64,000 bases of DNA from NCBI RefSeq assembly GCF_014696315.1, contig NZ_JACJPX010000012.1, positions 62,001 to 126,000 of the forward strand. The letters are read 5' to 3'. Below are positions 9,541 to 19,883 of the stretch, in pieces. The stretch comes from Calothrix membranacea FACHB-236. GTDB lineage: Bacteria > Cyanobacteriota > Cyanobacteriia > Cyanobacteriales > Nostocaceae. Both the position numbers and the translations under genes were made by a program. Each line of letters opens with the position of its first letter. Positions within the stretch are counted from its first letter, which is position 1. Below the pieces are notes generated by a model that was given only the letters and a program-made list of their open reading frames with translations, made no database searches and was not told where the DNA came from.

Positions 9541-10101
9541 TTAATGAGGGCCTCGTGAATTACTAAAACGAATTATTAAATAACTAATTGATAGTGCTAA
9601 AACTGCAACTCCTAAACCAATGATATCAATTCCTGTGACTTTTTCTAGGTCTAGGATGATAATTTTTCTGGCGACAGCTATTAAAGACGTAACAATAACT
9701 AATTCTACTTGAACAACATGCTTCCTGAGATATGCAGTAATATTTTCTAAAATTTCTAAAGCTATTAAAACATTTAAAAATAATCCAAAAATTTTAAATA
9801 ATGTGGTGTTAAATTTGCCATAGGGTGCCGTAAATAACTCTTTAAGCAGAAAGACAGCTAAATCCCAGATAGCAGCCAAAATAACTACCACCATAAATAA
9901 AGATAATACTTTAGAAACCAGCACTTCAATGTTTTCAATGAAGTGCATAAACTTCTCATCCTGCATCTTCTCTGGTTTGGGATTGCGGATTTTTGATTTA
10001 CGATTCTGAAAAATTGATTGATAATCGTATTTAGCAATCCATTTCTCATAATCTTTTTTCAAATTTGTAGTATCTAATACTTGTTTGAGAATTTTTTTCA
10101 T
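9541..10101 (-). CDS. PsiE-like integral membrane protein
   Basis: 186 residues. The first 55 residues are hydrophilic and basic; four hydrophobic helices then span about 60-180 (VLSLFMVVVILAAIWDLAVF, FKIFGLFLNVLIALEIL, ELVIVTSLIAVARKIIIL and GIDIIGLGVAVLALSISYLI). The pattern ITAYLRKHVVQVELVIVTSL and the LD-LEK stretch are typical of the phosphate-starvation-inducible PsiE family (PF06146), whose biochemical role is unknown. It sits between narB and narM on the same strand, with a 279-bp gap after narB, so co-transcription is uncertain. Its place in a nitrate cluster suggests co-regulation by nutrient status, which is inference only. Confidence 0.75.
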   Translation of the reverse strand: MKKILKQVLDTTNLKKDYEKWIAKYDYQSIFQNRKSKIRNPKPEKMQDEKFMHFIENIEVLVSKVLSLFMVVVILAAIWDLAVFLLKELFTAPYGKFNTTLFKIFGLFLNVLIALEILENITAYLRKHVVQVELVIVTSLIAVARKIIILDLEKVTGIDIIGLGVAVLALSISYLIIRFSNSRGPH

Positions 10102-10380
10102 CTACTACACCCTATTTGTCAATTTACTTTTCAAGCTGCTTAATATTAGGTAGTTAGTGTTATAAAATTACTACAAATTTTGATTAAATATTCAGCATTT
10201 ATTGGCATATATTGGCGGTTAATGACTATTATTCCCAGCGTATTAGTCCCAAGTCAAAAGTCAAAATATAAAATAAAATCCTATAGATAAATCTATAGGA
10301 TTATAAAAAATAATCATAACTATTGACTATTAACTATGGCTGAAATTATCAACTGACTATTTAGTTATCTATTTAGCAGC

Positions 10381-12621
10381 TTACCATTGTGAGGACTGGA
10401 GTTGATAATTTTTAAGTGTAATTTCTACAGAAATGGGTGTTAGATCCACAGCACAAGCTTTTAGTTCTGGTTGTAGAGAATCGGGACAAGATTCTGGATG
10501 AGTGAGAGCGTTAGCTTCAGCTTCGTCAGCCCATAGCGCCCCCCAGTGCATAGGGACAAACACTGTACCAGGGGCGATCGCTTTGGTAATTTTGGCGGGA
10601 AACTTTGCTTTACCCCGACGCGATCGCACTTCTAACCACTGGTGATCGGTAATTCCCAAAGCAGCAGCGTCACGGGGATGAATCTCAATAAACGGTTCCG
10701 GGTGCATAGCGCGAGTTTTTTCAATGCGGCCAGTACGGGTTTGAGTGTGCCAATGTCCGTACAATCGCCCAGTAGTCAGCACAAAGGGATAATTAGGATC
10801 TGGGGGTTCCGCCAAACCCCGTGAATGATATGCACCAAACCGCGCCCTACCATCGGGGGTATGAAAGTGTAAATCAGTGTAAAGCCTTTTTGAGTTCTGA
10901 GTTCTGAGTTCTGAGTGCTGAGTTTGGAGTGCTAAGTTTGGAGTGTTAACCAGGGAATCAGCAATATTAGAAGGAAAGGGCCATTGAGTGGGGCCTTGGG
11001 TTTGTAATTGCTCATGACTCATACCCGTCATGTCGCAGGGGCGATCGCGTGTGAGTTGCACAAATTCGGCGTAGACTTCAGCAGAGTTAGCAAAGGCAAA
11101 TTCTTTGGTAAAGCCTAATCTGCGCCCCACTTCCGCAAAAATTTCCCAATCGGCTTTCGCCTCCCACCAAGGAACGCGGAATGCTGAACATAAAGTTACT
11201 CGGCGTTCAGAATTGGTCATTACGCCAGTTTTTTCGCCCCACTGGGCAGCAGGTAACAGCACATGAGCGTAGGCAGAGGTTTCTGTGGGATAGTATGCAT
11301 CTTGGTAAATTGTGAAAGGCGATCGCAATAATGCTTTCTTCGTCCGTTCCAAATCTGGCATACTGACGGCAGGATTAGTCGCAGCAATCCACAGTAATCC
11401 GACTGCGCCATTTTCTAAGCCAGTAATCATATCCCAAGCTGTCATCCCCGGTTCAGGAGAAATTTGTCCTGGCTTCAGTCCCCAAAAATTTTCTACTTCT
11501 GCACGATGCTGGGGATTTTTTACCAAGCGATAACCAGGTAACAAATGCGATAAACCGCCAGCTTCCCTTCCTCCCATTGCATTTGGCTGACCGGTTAAAG
11601 AAAAAGGGCCGGAACCAGGTTTACCAATCTGTCCCGTCATCAGGTGCAAATTAATAATAGTTCTGACCTTAGCTGTACCTTCACTTGATTGATTTATTCC
11701 CATCGACCACAGAGACAGGACTCTTTGAGACTCTCCCCAGTAGCGCGCTGCGGTTTCTAAATCTGCAACGCTAATTCCGCAGCGATGCGCCACCACATCT
11801 GGGGAATAGTGACGAATCACTTCCGCATAGGCAGGAAAGTTACTGGTACAGTCATCAATAAATCCCACATCTATCTGATTCCAGCGCATCAACAAGTGGG
11901 CGATACCATTTAATAAGTCGATATCTGTACCTGGGCGAATTGCTAAATGTAAATCAGCATTTTCTGCAGTAGGTGTGCGTCGAGGATCGACCACAATCAA
12001 TTTAACTTTGCGATTTTTTTTGCGATATTTTTCCAGCCGATTAAAAATTATGGGATGACATTCGGCGGTGTTAGTCCCAATTAAAAATGCACAGTCAGTT
12101 AACTCTAAATCTTCATAGCAACAGGGAGGGCCATCTGCGCCGAAGCTTTGAATGTAGCCAGCCACAGCGCTAGACATACATAAACGCGAATTTGCATCAA
12201 AATTATTACTGCCCAGACAACCTTTCATCAGTTTCTGAGCAATATAATAATCTTCAGTTTGAAACTGTCCAGAACCATACATACATATAGCTTCTGGCCC
12301 CTGGGTAAAGCGTACTGTTTGAATCCGCTGCACAATTAAATCAAAAGCTTCCTCCCAACTGGTGCGACGAAAATCTTGATCCAAAGATTCTCTAATCATT
12401 GGATATTGCAGCCGACCTTTATCTAAAGACTCAGCGATTGTCGCGCCTTTCACACAAACCATACCTTGGCTTGATGGGTGCGCTTTATCGCCCCGCACCC
12501 GCCAAATTGGAGTTCCTTGACTATCCCGATTAGTCGCTTTACCGTGTTGTGCTGGGGCCGAAACTTCCAGCCCGCAGCCAACACCACAGTATGGACATAG
12601 GGTTTTGGTAAATTCACTCAT
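10381..12621 (-). CDS. narB: Ferredoxin-dependent assimilatory nitrate reductase
   Basis: 746 residues, the expected size for cyanobacterial NarB. It reduces nitrate to nitrite with electrons from reduced ferredoxin. The N-terminal [12 protein letters not shown] plus Cys at VCVKG bind a [4Fe-4S] cluster. Molybdopterin oxidoreductase domains follow ([44 protein letters not shown]), and the C-terminal dinucleotide-binding domain has [18 protein letters not shown] and FVPMHWG. The Cys in SRLCMSS is the likely Mo ligand. Within the linker before the C-terminal domain, residues of about 559-577 ([15 protein letters not shown] region) are encoded by eight tandem DNA heptamers, a species-specific insertion that keeps the frame. 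It lies downstream of nrtP, separated by a MITE. Confidence 0.97.
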   Translation of the reverse strand: MSEFTKTLCPYCGVGCGLEVSAPAQHGKATNRDSQGTPIWRVRGDKAHPSSQGMVCVKGATIAESLDKGRLQYPMIRESLDQDFRRTSWEEAFDLIVQRIQTVRFTQGPEAICMYGSGQFQTEDYYIAQKLMKGCLGSNNFDANSRLCMSSAVAGYIQSFGADGPPCCYEDLELTDCAFLIGTNTAECHPIIFNRLEKYRKKNRKVKLIVVDPRRTPTAENADLHLAIRPGTDIDLLNGIAHLLMRWNQIDVGFIDDCTSNFPAYAEVIRHYSPDVVAHRCGISVADLETAARYWGESQRVLSLWSMGINQSSEGTAKVRTIINLHLMTGQIGKPGSGPFSLTGQPNAMGGREAGGLSHLLPGYRLVKNPQHRAEVENFWGLKPGQISPEPGMTAWDMITGLENGAVGLLWIAATNPAVSMPDLERTKKALLRSPFTIYQDAYYPTETSAYAHVLLPAAQWGEKTGVMTNSERRVTLCSAFRVPWWEAKADWEIFAEVGRRLGFTKEFAFANSAEVYAEFVQLTRDRPCDMTGMSHEQLQTQGPTQWPFPSNIADSLVNTPNLALQTQHSELRTQNSKRLYTDLHFHTPDGRARFGAYHSRGLAEPPDPNYPFVLTTGRLYGHWHTQTRTGRIEKTRAMHPEPFIEIHPRDAAALGITDHQWLEVRSRRGKAKFPAKITKAIAPGTVFVPMHWGALWADEAEANALTHPESCPDSLQPELKACAVDLTPISVEITLKNYQLQSSQW
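10892..10947. repeat. Heptamer tandem array inside narB
   Basis: Eight consecutive 7-bp units: three GAGTTCT, then GAGTGCT, GAGTTTG, GAGTGCT, AAGTTTG, GAGTGTT. This is a short tandemly repeated repetitive (STRR) sequence of the kind usually intergenic in Nostocales; here it lies within the narB reading frame. Confidence 0.9.
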
Positions 12622-12694
12622 GGTAGTTTTGTGGGAATTTAGGATTTAAACGCAAAGAAGCGTGGAGATTAATGCGATAGAGATACAAAGTAGC

Positions 12695-12818
12695 TTAGGG
12701 AACTCCAAAAAATAAATTATTCCGTTTAAGTCGTTGACTGTTGACGGTTCACAGTTAACAGTCAACGGTCAACCGTGAACAATAGCAATGGAATGTTTTT
12801 TTACTTGGAAGTCCCTTA
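12695..12818. mobile_element. MITE between narB and nrtP, ending at the nrtP stop codon
   Basis: The left end reads TTAGGGAACTCCAAAAAATA (12695 onward). The right end, read on the other strand from 12818, is TAAGGGACTTCCAAGTAAAA. Both are followed inward by ATTCC. These are terminal inverted repeats. TTA is present at both outer edges (12695-12697 and 12816-12818), so the right-hand TTA is also the complement of the nrtP stop codon TAA. The interior is a hairpin-prone run of GTTGACTGTTGACGG / CAACGGTCAACCG-type repeats. A single copy of the same end is at 27072-27096. Confidence 0.7.
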
Positions 12819-14318
12819 TTCCTCGGCCAAAATTGGTGCGGGTGGTGCTACTGTTTCGGTTGATTCACTTTCATAAGCACCAGCAAAGGAACCTTGAGGT
12901 TCTTTGAGGAAGAAGCCGCACATAAAAGCGCAAATTAAGGCGGCGATACCCATTGTGGTAAATAGTGTTGATGCGTCCGTTAAGCTGAAAATTGTTAGAT
13001 AGACTACGCCACCAAAATTGCCGTAAGCACCGACATTCCCGGCGATTTGTCCGGTAGCTTCTTTTTTAATCAGGGGGACAATACCGTAGGTTGCACCACA
13101 ACCAGCTTGAGCAAAGTAAGCAGCGAACATCGTGACTGCGATCGCTAAGGGAATTGGCCAGCTGCTATTAATAAAATGTGCCATTAAATAGCCAACACCA
13201 ATACCAGCACTAACAATTGTCATTGTCCATTTGCGGGAACCGAATTTATCAGAAATTAAGCCACCGCTAGGACGGGAAATTAAGTTTAAGAAGGGATAGG
13301 TAGCAGCAATCATTCCGGCTACTACGTGTTCTAAAGCAAAGGTTTTTTCAAAAAATGCCGGTAGCATGGAAACAACTGCTAACTCACTACCAAAGTTAGT
13401 AATGTAGGTAAATTCCAGTAAAGCAACTTGACTAAATTGATAGCGTTGAGCAGGTGCGTAAGTTTTTTTACCCAGAAGTAATTCTTTGTTAACTTGGTAA
13501 GCCTTGTAGGTTTGGTAAGCAAATAACCCTGCTAACGCCAACCAAGTTAAATACATTTGGGTTTGATTGAGGAAGTGAATATTCTTTTGTTCCAGCCGCC
13601 AAGCTAGTAAACCCAAGGCGAAAATTAAACCAAAATTTGACACAATCATTGCCCAGAAGCTTTTCACGCTGGTGACTTCCAAAGCACCATTCTTCTTGGG
13701 TTTCTTGTAAACTTTGCCAGTAGGTGTATCTTGAACGCTGTTGTAATAAATTACGCCATAAATAGCGGCGATTATCCCAGTGAGTGCGATCGCTAATCTC
13801 CAGTTGGAACCACCACCAGCTAAAAAGCCTGTCGCCACAGCAATCATTGGTAGGGCGAACTCTGCACCAAAAGCCCCAAAGTTACCCCAACCGCCATAGA
13901 TACCTTGAGCGCTTCCCATCTCTTTAGGTGGGAACCATTCTGCTACCATGCGGATACCTACGACAAACCCAGAACCAACAATTCCCATCAGTAAACGACT
14001 GATGACTAATTGATTAAAGTCTTGTGACAGCGCTGTTGCTAAACAAGGAACAGCCGCAAACATCAACAGTATTGAGTAGGTAATTCTGGGGCCAAAACGA
14101 TCCAGCAACATCCCAATAATTAACCGCGCTGGAATTGTCAAAGCCAGATTACAAATGCCCAAAGTCTTAATTTGCTCAGGTGCTAAATGTAATTCCTTAC
14201 CAATCGTGGTTGCAAAGGGAGCAAAGTTGAACCAACAGACAAAGGTAAGAAAAAACGCAAACCACGTCTGATGTAAGATGCGATAACGATCCCTGAATGA
14301 AAATAATCCTTTAAGCAT
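12816..14318 (-). CDS. nrtP: NNP-family (MFS) nitrate/nitrite permease
   Basis: 500 residues with about 12 membrane helices and a hydrophilic C-terminal tail. The nitrate signatures of the NNP family are present: GSAQGIYGGWGNFGAFGAE in helix 5 and AGNVGAYGNFGGVVYLT in helix 11. MLLDRFGPR and LISDKFGSRKW are the MFS inter-helix motifs. The central cytoplasmic loop plus two extra hydrophobic stretches (about 215-270) are longer than in bacterial NarK proteins. It imports nitrate or nitrite across the cytoplasmic membrane. Genes of this type usually replace nrtABCD in marine cyanobacteria; here it follows nrtD by 115 bp in the same orientation, so both systems are present. Subfamily name NrtP is chosen from context. 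Confidence 0.9.
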   Translation of the reverse strand: MLKGLFSFRDRYRILHQTWFAFFLTFVCWFNFAPFATTIGKELHLAPEQIKTLGICNLALTIPARLIIGMLLDRFGPRITYSILLMFAAVPCLATALSQDFNQLVISRLLMGIVGSGFVVGIRMVAEWFPPKEMGSAQGIYGGWGNFGAFGAEFALPMIAVATGFLAGGGSNWRLAIALTGIIAAIYGVIYYNSVQDTPTGKVYKKPKKNGALEVTSVKSFWAMIVSNFGLIFALGLLAWRLEQKNIHFLNQTQMYLTWLALAGLFAYQTYKAYQVNKELLLGKKTYAPAQRYQFSQVALLEFTYITNFGSELAVVSMLPAFFEKTFALEHVVAGMIAATYPFLNLISRPSGGLISDKFGSRKWTMTIVSAGIGVGYLMAHFINSSWPIPLAIAVTMFAAYFAQAGCGATYGIVPLIKKEATGQIAGNVGAYGNFGGVVYLTIFSLTDASTLFTTMGIAALICAFMCGFFLKEPQGSFAGAYESESTETVAPPAPILAEE

Positions 14319-14433
14319 TGCAATCTTCCTTAGCGAAAGGGGTAATGAGTTCGTAGTCAGGACGTTAGCCCAGGATTGTTAAGCACCAGAAGAATATTTT
14401 GAGCGTAAATAAATACCTTTGATTGCCGAGTTT

Positions 14434-15273
14434 TTACTCATCATCATGAGCAAAGCGGCGATAGAGGAAATCTAGAGCGTAGTTTCTGAGGTTGTAATAT
14501 TCTGGGTCTTCCATAATGCGGCGACGGTTGCGGGGACGGGCAAAGGGAACTTCTAAGATTTCGCCAATTTGAGCAGCCGGGCCGTTAGTCATCATCACTA
14601 CTCTGTCTGCGAGAAACAGCGCTTCATCAATATCATGGGTAATCATTAATACCGTAACTTGATGTTCTCGCCAAATTTGCAGCAATTCCTCTTGCAATTC
14701 TTCTTTGGTGATTGCGTCTAATGCACCAAAGGGTTCATCGAGAATGAGAACTTGGGGACGAATCGAGAGGGCGCGGGCGATCGCAACTCGCTGTTTCATC
14801 CCGCCAGAAATTTGGCTGGGTTTCTTGTCAGCCGCTTCTGTTAGTCCCACCATTGCTAAATGTTCTCTAGCGATCGCTCTTTTTTCGGCTTGGGACTTTT
14901 TGGGAAATACTGAATCAATCGCCAAGTAAACGTTATCAAATACACTCAACCAAGGTAGGAGACAGTAGTTTTGGAAAACCATCATCCTGTCTGGGCCTGG
15001 TTCAGTGATTGGTTGGTCTTGCAAGAGAACAATACCTTCGCTGGGAGTGTTAAATCCAGCCACCATATTCAGCAGCGTAGATTTACCACAACCAGAGTGA
15101 CCAATAATACAAACAAATTCGCCTTCCCGAACTTTCAGGTCAACACCATCCAGTACAGTGTAAGGGCCTTCGGGAGTTGGGTAAATTTTGCTTACGCCTT
15201 CAATTACCAAAAAATCATCTGCTTTCTGTGTTTGTAATTTTTCGATTTGATTATTTCTATTAACTATTTGCAT
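14434..15273 (-). CDS. nrtD: Nitrate ABC transporter ATP-binding protein NrtD
   Basis: 279 residues, a single ABC ATPase. Walker A GHSGCGKST, signature QISGGMKQRVAIARAL, Walker B VLILDEPFGALD, and switch His in ITHDIDEAL. With NrtC it powers the NrtABCD nitrate/nitrite importer on the cytoplasmic side. It has a short N-terminal extension (about 25 residues) before the ABC core and no solute-binding-like tail, which separates it from NrtC. Downstream of nrtC by 167 bp, upstream of nrtP. Confidence 0.97.
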   Translation of the reverse strand: MQIVNRNNQIEKLQTQKADDFLVIEGVSKIYPTPEGPYTVLDGVDLKVREGEFVCIIGHSGCGKSTLLNMVAGFNTPSEGIVLLQDQPITEPGPDRMMVFQNYCLLPWLSVFDNVYLAIDSVFPKKSQAEKRAIAREHLAMVGLTEAADKKPSQISGGMKQRVAIARALSIRPQVLILDEPFGALDAITKEELQEELLQIWREHQVTVLMITHDIDEALFLADRVVMMTNGPAAQIGEILEVPFARPRNRRRIMEDPEYYNLRNYALDFLYRRFAHDDE

Positions 15274-15440
15274 GATATTTTTTGCTTTGATGAATGAATT
15301 TATGATTTACTCACGCAGAGGAGGACACTTGTGTGGGCGGCTTTGCCGACTTGAGCAAAGTGTCCGTCGCGCAGAGGCGCAGAGAGGAGGGAAGAAGAGA
15401 AATAACAAAGAACAAATGACCAATGACCAATGACCAATGA

Positions 15441-17429
15441 CTAAATAAATACTTCTTCCACGCGAATGGGTCGTTTGATTTCTAAGCTTTTGAGATATTC
15501 GATTGGTTCGGAAGGGTTGAAAATTTTCCCATCAAATAAATGAATTGGGTCATCTTCACCGATATCGAGTAAGCCGAGATCCCGTGCGGCTGTACCAAAA
15601 ATATCTGTACGACAGACTCTTTCAATGACTTCTACCCAGTTTTTCGGGAAGGGTATTAAGCCCCAACGTGCCATTTGAGTCACCATCCACAACAGTTCGG
15701 TGCGGTTGGGATAGTTGGTTTGATGCAGGTAAAACTGGTTGTAGCCTGTTAGTTCTTGAGGTGCTTTACCGTCGCCGCGATCGTAGGGATCGATAAATCC
15801 AGGGCGGATGTATGCAGGGTCAATATTCAAATATTCAGAACGAGAGAGTAATTCTATAATTTCTTGGCGGTTGCGGATGTCGTCGCAGTATTGGCAAGCT
15901 TCTAATAGGGCTTTGATCAGCGCGAGATAGGTTTGGGGGTATTTCTGCGCCCACTCTTCCCGCACTCCCAGGACTTTTTTCGGCTGTCCTGACCAAATTT
16001 CTAAAGCTGTAGCTGCAACAAAGCCTAAGTCTTGTTCAACAGCAAGATAATTCCAGGGTTCTCCCGCACAATAACCATCAATATTGCCAGCTTTGAGTTG
16101 TGAAACCATTTCTGTTGGTGGAATCACTGCCAAACTGACATCTTTATCGGGATCTATACTACCAGCAGCCAACCAATAACGCAGCACGAGGTTCTGCATA
16201 GAGGTGGGATGAACCACACCCAAGGTCATAATTTGGTCAGGATTTTGGTTAATTGCCGCTTTTAAGCTAGCTAAGTCGCGGACACCTTGGTTATATAAAT
16301 TTTTGCTTAAGGTGATAGCGTTAGCATTACGCGAAAGATTTAAAGCATTAATTACGGGAATTGGTTTTTGATCGCCAGCGCCCAAAGTTAAGGCTAAAGG
16401 CATTCCGGCTACCATTTGGGCTGCATCTAATTTACCTGTAACCACACCTTTAGCGATTTCTTGCCAACTACTTGCACGGCGCAGACTAATATTTTCTAAG
16501 CCGTATTTAGCAAAGAAGCCTTTTTCTTGAGCAACGATTAAAGGTGCAGCATCAGTGAGAGGCATAAAGCCGATTTCCAGATTAGCTTTTTCTAAGCCAT
16601 TCTGAGATGTAGTTACGGCTACTGGAGTTTGCTGCATCCGGCGTTTTTTCGCCTGTTTTTGCTGGTTGAGGAAGTAAATCATCTCATTCCGCAGATTGTA
16701 GTAACTGGGATGTTTGACTACTTCCAAACGCTGACGTGGACGGGGAATTGGGACTTCGAGAATTTGCCCAATATGAGCTTCTGGCCCATTGGTAAGCATG
16801 ACAACGCGATCGCTTAACAATAGGGCTTCGTCTACATCGTGCGTTACCATCACGCAGGTAACGTTGTGTTCATTGCAGATTTTCATCAGTTGTTCTTGCA
16901 AACTGCCTCTGGTTAAGGCATCCAGCGCCCCAAAGGGTTCGTCTAGCAGTAACAACTTCGGACGAGTAGCCAAGGCGCGGGCGATCGCTACCCGTTGTTT
17001 CATCCCCCCCGATAATTCACTAGGACGTTTATTTGCCGCTAGGCGCAGTCCTACCATATCAATATGTTCTTCAACAATGCCGCGACGTTCGCCCTTGGGG
17101 TGATTCTTATAGACTTCATCCACAGCCAAGGCGATGTTTTCGCGGACTGTTAACCAGGGAAGCAAAGAATAATTTTGAAATACCACCATGCGATCGGGGC
17201 TTGGTTCTCTGACTTCTCGCCCTTCTAAAGTCACGCCTCCAATACTGGCTCTATCCAAACCTGCAATGATATTGAGTAAGGTAGATTTACCGCAACCAGA
17301 ATGCCCAATCAAAGAAACAAATTCCCCTTGTTTAATTTTTAATTCAATATTTTTCAGAGCAATATATTTATCGCCGTTTGGTAAATCAAAGATGCGGTCA
17401 ACGTGATCAACTTCCACAAAAGTAGTCAT
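15441..17429 (-). CDS. nrtC: Nitrate ABC transporter ATP-binding/regulatory protein NrtC
   Basis: 662 residues in two parts. Residues 1-260 are an ABC ATPase (GHSGCGKSTLLN, LSGGMKQRVAIARAL, LLLLDEPFGALD, VTHDVDEAL). Residues about 285-660 are an NrtA-like substrate-binding domain (LEIGFMPLTDAAPLIVAQEK, then GEPWNYLA). This fusion is the hallmark of NrtC; in known systems the C-terminal domain mediates inhibition of uptake by ammonium-derived signals. Lengths and order match other freshwater cyanobacteria. It follows nrtB by 85 bp. Confidence 0.97.
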   Translation of the reverse strand: MTTFVEVDHVDRIFDLPNGDKYIALKNIELKIKQGEFVSLIGHSGCGKSTLLNIIAGLDRASIGGVTLEGREVREPSPDRMVVFQNYSLLPWLTVRENIALAVDEVYKNHPKGERRGIVEEHIDMVGLRLAANKRPSELSGGMKQRVAIARALATRPKLLLLDEPFGALDALTRGSLQEQLMKICNEHNVTCVMVTHDVDEALLLSDRVVMLTNGPEAHIGQILEVPIPRPRQRLEVVKHPSYYNLRNEMIYFLNQQKQAKKRRMQQTPVAVTTSQNGLEKANLEIGFMPLTDAAPLIVAQEKGFFAKYGLENISLRRASSWQEIAKGVVTGKLDAAQMVAGMPLALTLGAGDQKPIPVINALNLSRNANAITLSKNLYNQGVRDLASLKAAINQNPDQIMTLGVVHPTSMQNLVLRYWLAAGSIDPDKDVSLAVIPPTEMVSQLKAGNIDGYCAGEPWNYLAVEQDLGFVAATALEIWSGQPKKVLGVREEWAQKYPQTYLALIKALLEACQYCDDIRNRQEIIELLSRSEYLNIDPAYIRPGFIDPYDRGDGKAPQELTGYNQFYLHQTNYPNRTELLWMVTQMARWGLIPFPKNWVEVIERVCRTDIFGTAARDLGLLDIGEDDPIHLFDGKIFNPSEPIEYLKSLEIKRPIRVEEVFI

Positions 17430-17513
17430 TTGTCTTTAGTCCTTAGTCATTTGTCATTTGTTATTTGTTCAGAGCCAATAATCTACTTTTGAGTTTTGAA
17501 TTTGAACTATTGA

Positions 17514-18353
17514 CTACTTTTGTTCAGCTACAACTTTGCTAGCGATAAATGCTACCAATCTATCAAGCATTAAGCCAACCAAACCAACGTAAACGAGGGC
17601 AATAATAATCTCGCTCATATTGGTTTCTGTAGTAGTGTTGTAGGCATCCCAAATAAATGAGCCAATTCCTACACCACCCACTAACATTTCAGCCGCAACA
17701 ATTGCTAACCAAGATAAACCAATCCCAATTCTTAACCCTGTAAATATATAAGGTACTGTGGCGGGAAAGACGATTTTAAAGAAATACTTTGGCCCTCTTA
17801 ATTTTAAAACCTTAGCTACATTAATGTAGTCTTGGGGAATTTGCTGTACACCAACTGTAGTGTTGATAATAATCGGCCAAATTGAGGTAATGAAAATTAC
17901 GAAAATTGCTGAGGGATTAGCCTGTTGAAATGCTGCCAGTGAAATAGGAAGCCAAGCCAGAGGCGGTACAGTTCGCAATACTTGGAAGATGGGATCTACG
18001 GCATTATAAACTAATTGATTTGCACCAATTAATATTCCCAATGTAATGCCGACAATTGTTGCCAGCGAAAATCCTAAACCGACTCTGCCCAAACTGCTAA
18101 GTATCTGCCAACCTAAACCTTTATCACTTTCGCCATTATCAAAAAATGGATTAATAATAAAAGGGTTCCAAGTTTCCGAAACTGTTTCAATTGGCCCAGG
18201 TAACTTAAAGTTAGGATTTAAACAAAGTAGTTGCCAAATCACCAAAAAAATCGCTAATGCTACCAGTGGCGGTACAATTTTTTTCCAGAATAATTTATTA
18301 AGGGCCTTTTGAGACTTTTTTCTGTTGATCCAACTACCAGCAATAGCTGTCAT
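17514..18353 (-). CDS. nrtB: Nitrate ABC transporter permease NrtB
   Basis: 279 residues, about six membrane helices. The first is WKKIVPPLVALAIFLVIWQL; the EAA-type cytoplasmic loop recognised by the ATPases is near IFQVLRTVPPLAWLPISLAA with a following IVFPATVPYIFTGLRIGIG. It forms the membrane channel of the NrtABCD nitrate/nitrite importer. It lies 95 bp downstream of nrtA on the same strand. Confidence 0.97.
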   Translation of the reverse strand: MTAIAGSWINRKKSQKALNKLFWKKIVPPLVALAIFLVIWQLLCLNPNFKLPGPIETVSETWNPFIINPFFDNGESDKGLGWQILSSLGRVGLGFSLATIVGITLGILIGANQLVYNAVDPIFQVLRTVPPLAWLPISLAAFQQANPSAIFVIFITSIWPIIINTTVGVQQIPQDYINVAKVLKLRGPKYFFKIVFPATVPYIFTGLRIGIGLSWLAIVAAEMLVGGVGIGSFIWDAYNTTTETNMSEIIIALVYVGLVGLMLDRLVAFIASKVVAEQK

Positions 18354-18448
18354 TTTTTTCTTACTCCTGGGCAGATTTAGTTAAATTCAAAAACAATTTT
18401 GTGAAATTTCGTAATTCAAAATTACGAACTACGAATTACGAATTGCTA

Positions 18449-19774
18449 TCAGACTTTTTTGATTTTCAAACTGCTGAGATATTCTTCTGGTTTCTCTGGA
18501 TCAAATTTCACACCATCAAAGAAAGTCTCAACTCCTCTAGAAGTACTAGTAGGAATCTCCGCATCAGCTACACCAAGTGCTTTAGCTGCTTTTTTCCACA
18601 GGTCTTCTTTATTAACCTGATCGACAATTTCTTTCACCTTGGTATCTTTTGGCAGATAACCCCAGCGAATTTCTTCGGTTAAGAACCAAGTATCATGGCT
18701 CTTGTAAGGATAAGAAGCATTATCTGCCCAATACTTCATGCGATCGCCAAAATTTTGCTGTGTGCGACCATCACCATAGTCAATATTGCCCTTAGCCCGT
18801 TCTAAAATATCTGCAGCTGCAACGTTAAAGTATTTGCGATCGGCGCAGATTTTGCACATTTCCTCTTTGTTTTCTGCTTTATCGCACCACTGTTGCGCTT
18901 CTAGAACTGCCATTAACAATGCTTGGGTGGCGTTGGGGTTGTTATCGACCCACTCTTTCCGCATTGCAAAAGCTTTTTCTGGGTGATCTTTCCACAACTC
19001 ACCTGTGACGAGGGCTGTATAACCTAATTTTTGGCTCACCAATTGAGCGTTCCAAGGTTCTCCTACACAAAAGGCATCAACTGTACCAACTTTCATATTG
19101 GCTACCATTTGTGGTGGTGGTACAGGTTCTAATACCACATCTTGATCGGGATTGATCCCGCCAGCAGCTAGCCAATAGCGCATCCATAAATCATGAGTTC
19201 CACCGGGGAAAGTCATAGCTACTTTTATGGACTGTTTATCAGCTTTAGCTTTATCCGCAGCAGCTTTCAGCCCTTTACTTTCTAACCCTACTTTCAGGTC
19301 TTTAAGTTTATTAGCTACCGATATAGCCTGACCATTAGTATTTAAACGCGCCAACAGATACATTGGCACTTTATCGTTAATAGTCATCAAGTAAGGCATA
19401 GGGCTGAGGATATGTGCGCCATCAATACCACCACCAGCCGAGCCAATTTTGAGGTTATCGCGGGTAACAGGCCAAGATTTCTGCTTGATGACTTCAACAT
19501 CAGTCATACCGTACTTAGCAAAGAAACCCTTTTCTTTAGCAATGATCAAAGGTGCAGCATCGGTGAGAGGGATAAATCCTAGCTTGGCTTTGGTGGTTTC
19601 TACTTTCGGTGCATTAGCTACTGTAGAGACGTTAGCCGCAGGTGCAGCCGAAGGCGCTTTGTCACCTGTCGTCGCTGAATTAGAACCATTAGAAGCGCAA
19701 CCATGAGCCAGAATAGAAGCCGCCGCCGCCGCAGTGGATGTAAAAATAAATTGTCTTCGTGAAAAATTAGTCAT
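18449..19774 (-). CDS. nrtA: Nitrate-binding lipoprotein NrtA
   Basis: 441 residues. The N-terminus SRRQFIFTSTAAAAASILAHGC combines a twin-arginine motif and a lipobox (LAHGC), so the protein is probably exported by Tat and anchored as a lipoprotein on the outer face of the cytoplasmic membrane. An Ala/Ser-rich linker precedes the binding domain (KLGFIPLTDAAPLIIAKEKG, GTHDLWMRYWLAAGG, FCVGEPWNAQLV). It captures nitrate and nitrite for NrtBCD. It is paralogous to the C-terminal half of NrtC. It lies 110 bp downstream of nirA; the gap carries GGGTCAAAGGTCAA-type heptamers. Confidence 0.97.
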   Translation of the reverse strand: MTNFSRRQFIFTSTAAAAASILAHGCASNGSNSATTGDKAPSAAPAANVSTVANAPKVETTKAKLGFIPLTDAAPLIIAKEKGFFAKYGMTDVEVIKQKSWPVTRDNLKIGSAGGGIDGAHILSPMPYLMTINDKVPMYLLARLNTNGQAISVANKLKDLKVGLESKGLKAAADKAKADKQSIKVAMTFPGGTHDLWMRYWLAAGGINPDQDVVLEPVPPPQMVANMKVGTVDAFCVGEPWNAQLVSQKLGYTALVTGELWKDHPEKAFAMRKEWVDNNPNATQALLMAVLEAQQWCDKAENKEEMCKICADRKYFNVAAADILERAKGNIDYGDGRTQQNFGDRMKYWADNASYPYKSHDTWFLTEEIRWGYLPKDTKVKEIVDQVNKEDLWKKAAKALGVADAEIPTSTSRGVETFFDGVKFDPEKPEEYLSSLKIKKV

Positions 19775-19883
19775 TTTTTGTTGTTAAGCAGTTTGGTGTT
19801 TGGTATTTGGTAAGAGTCAAGGGTCAAAGGTCAAGGGTCAAAGGTTTATTACCCAGTCCCCAATCCCTAATCCCCAATCCCCA

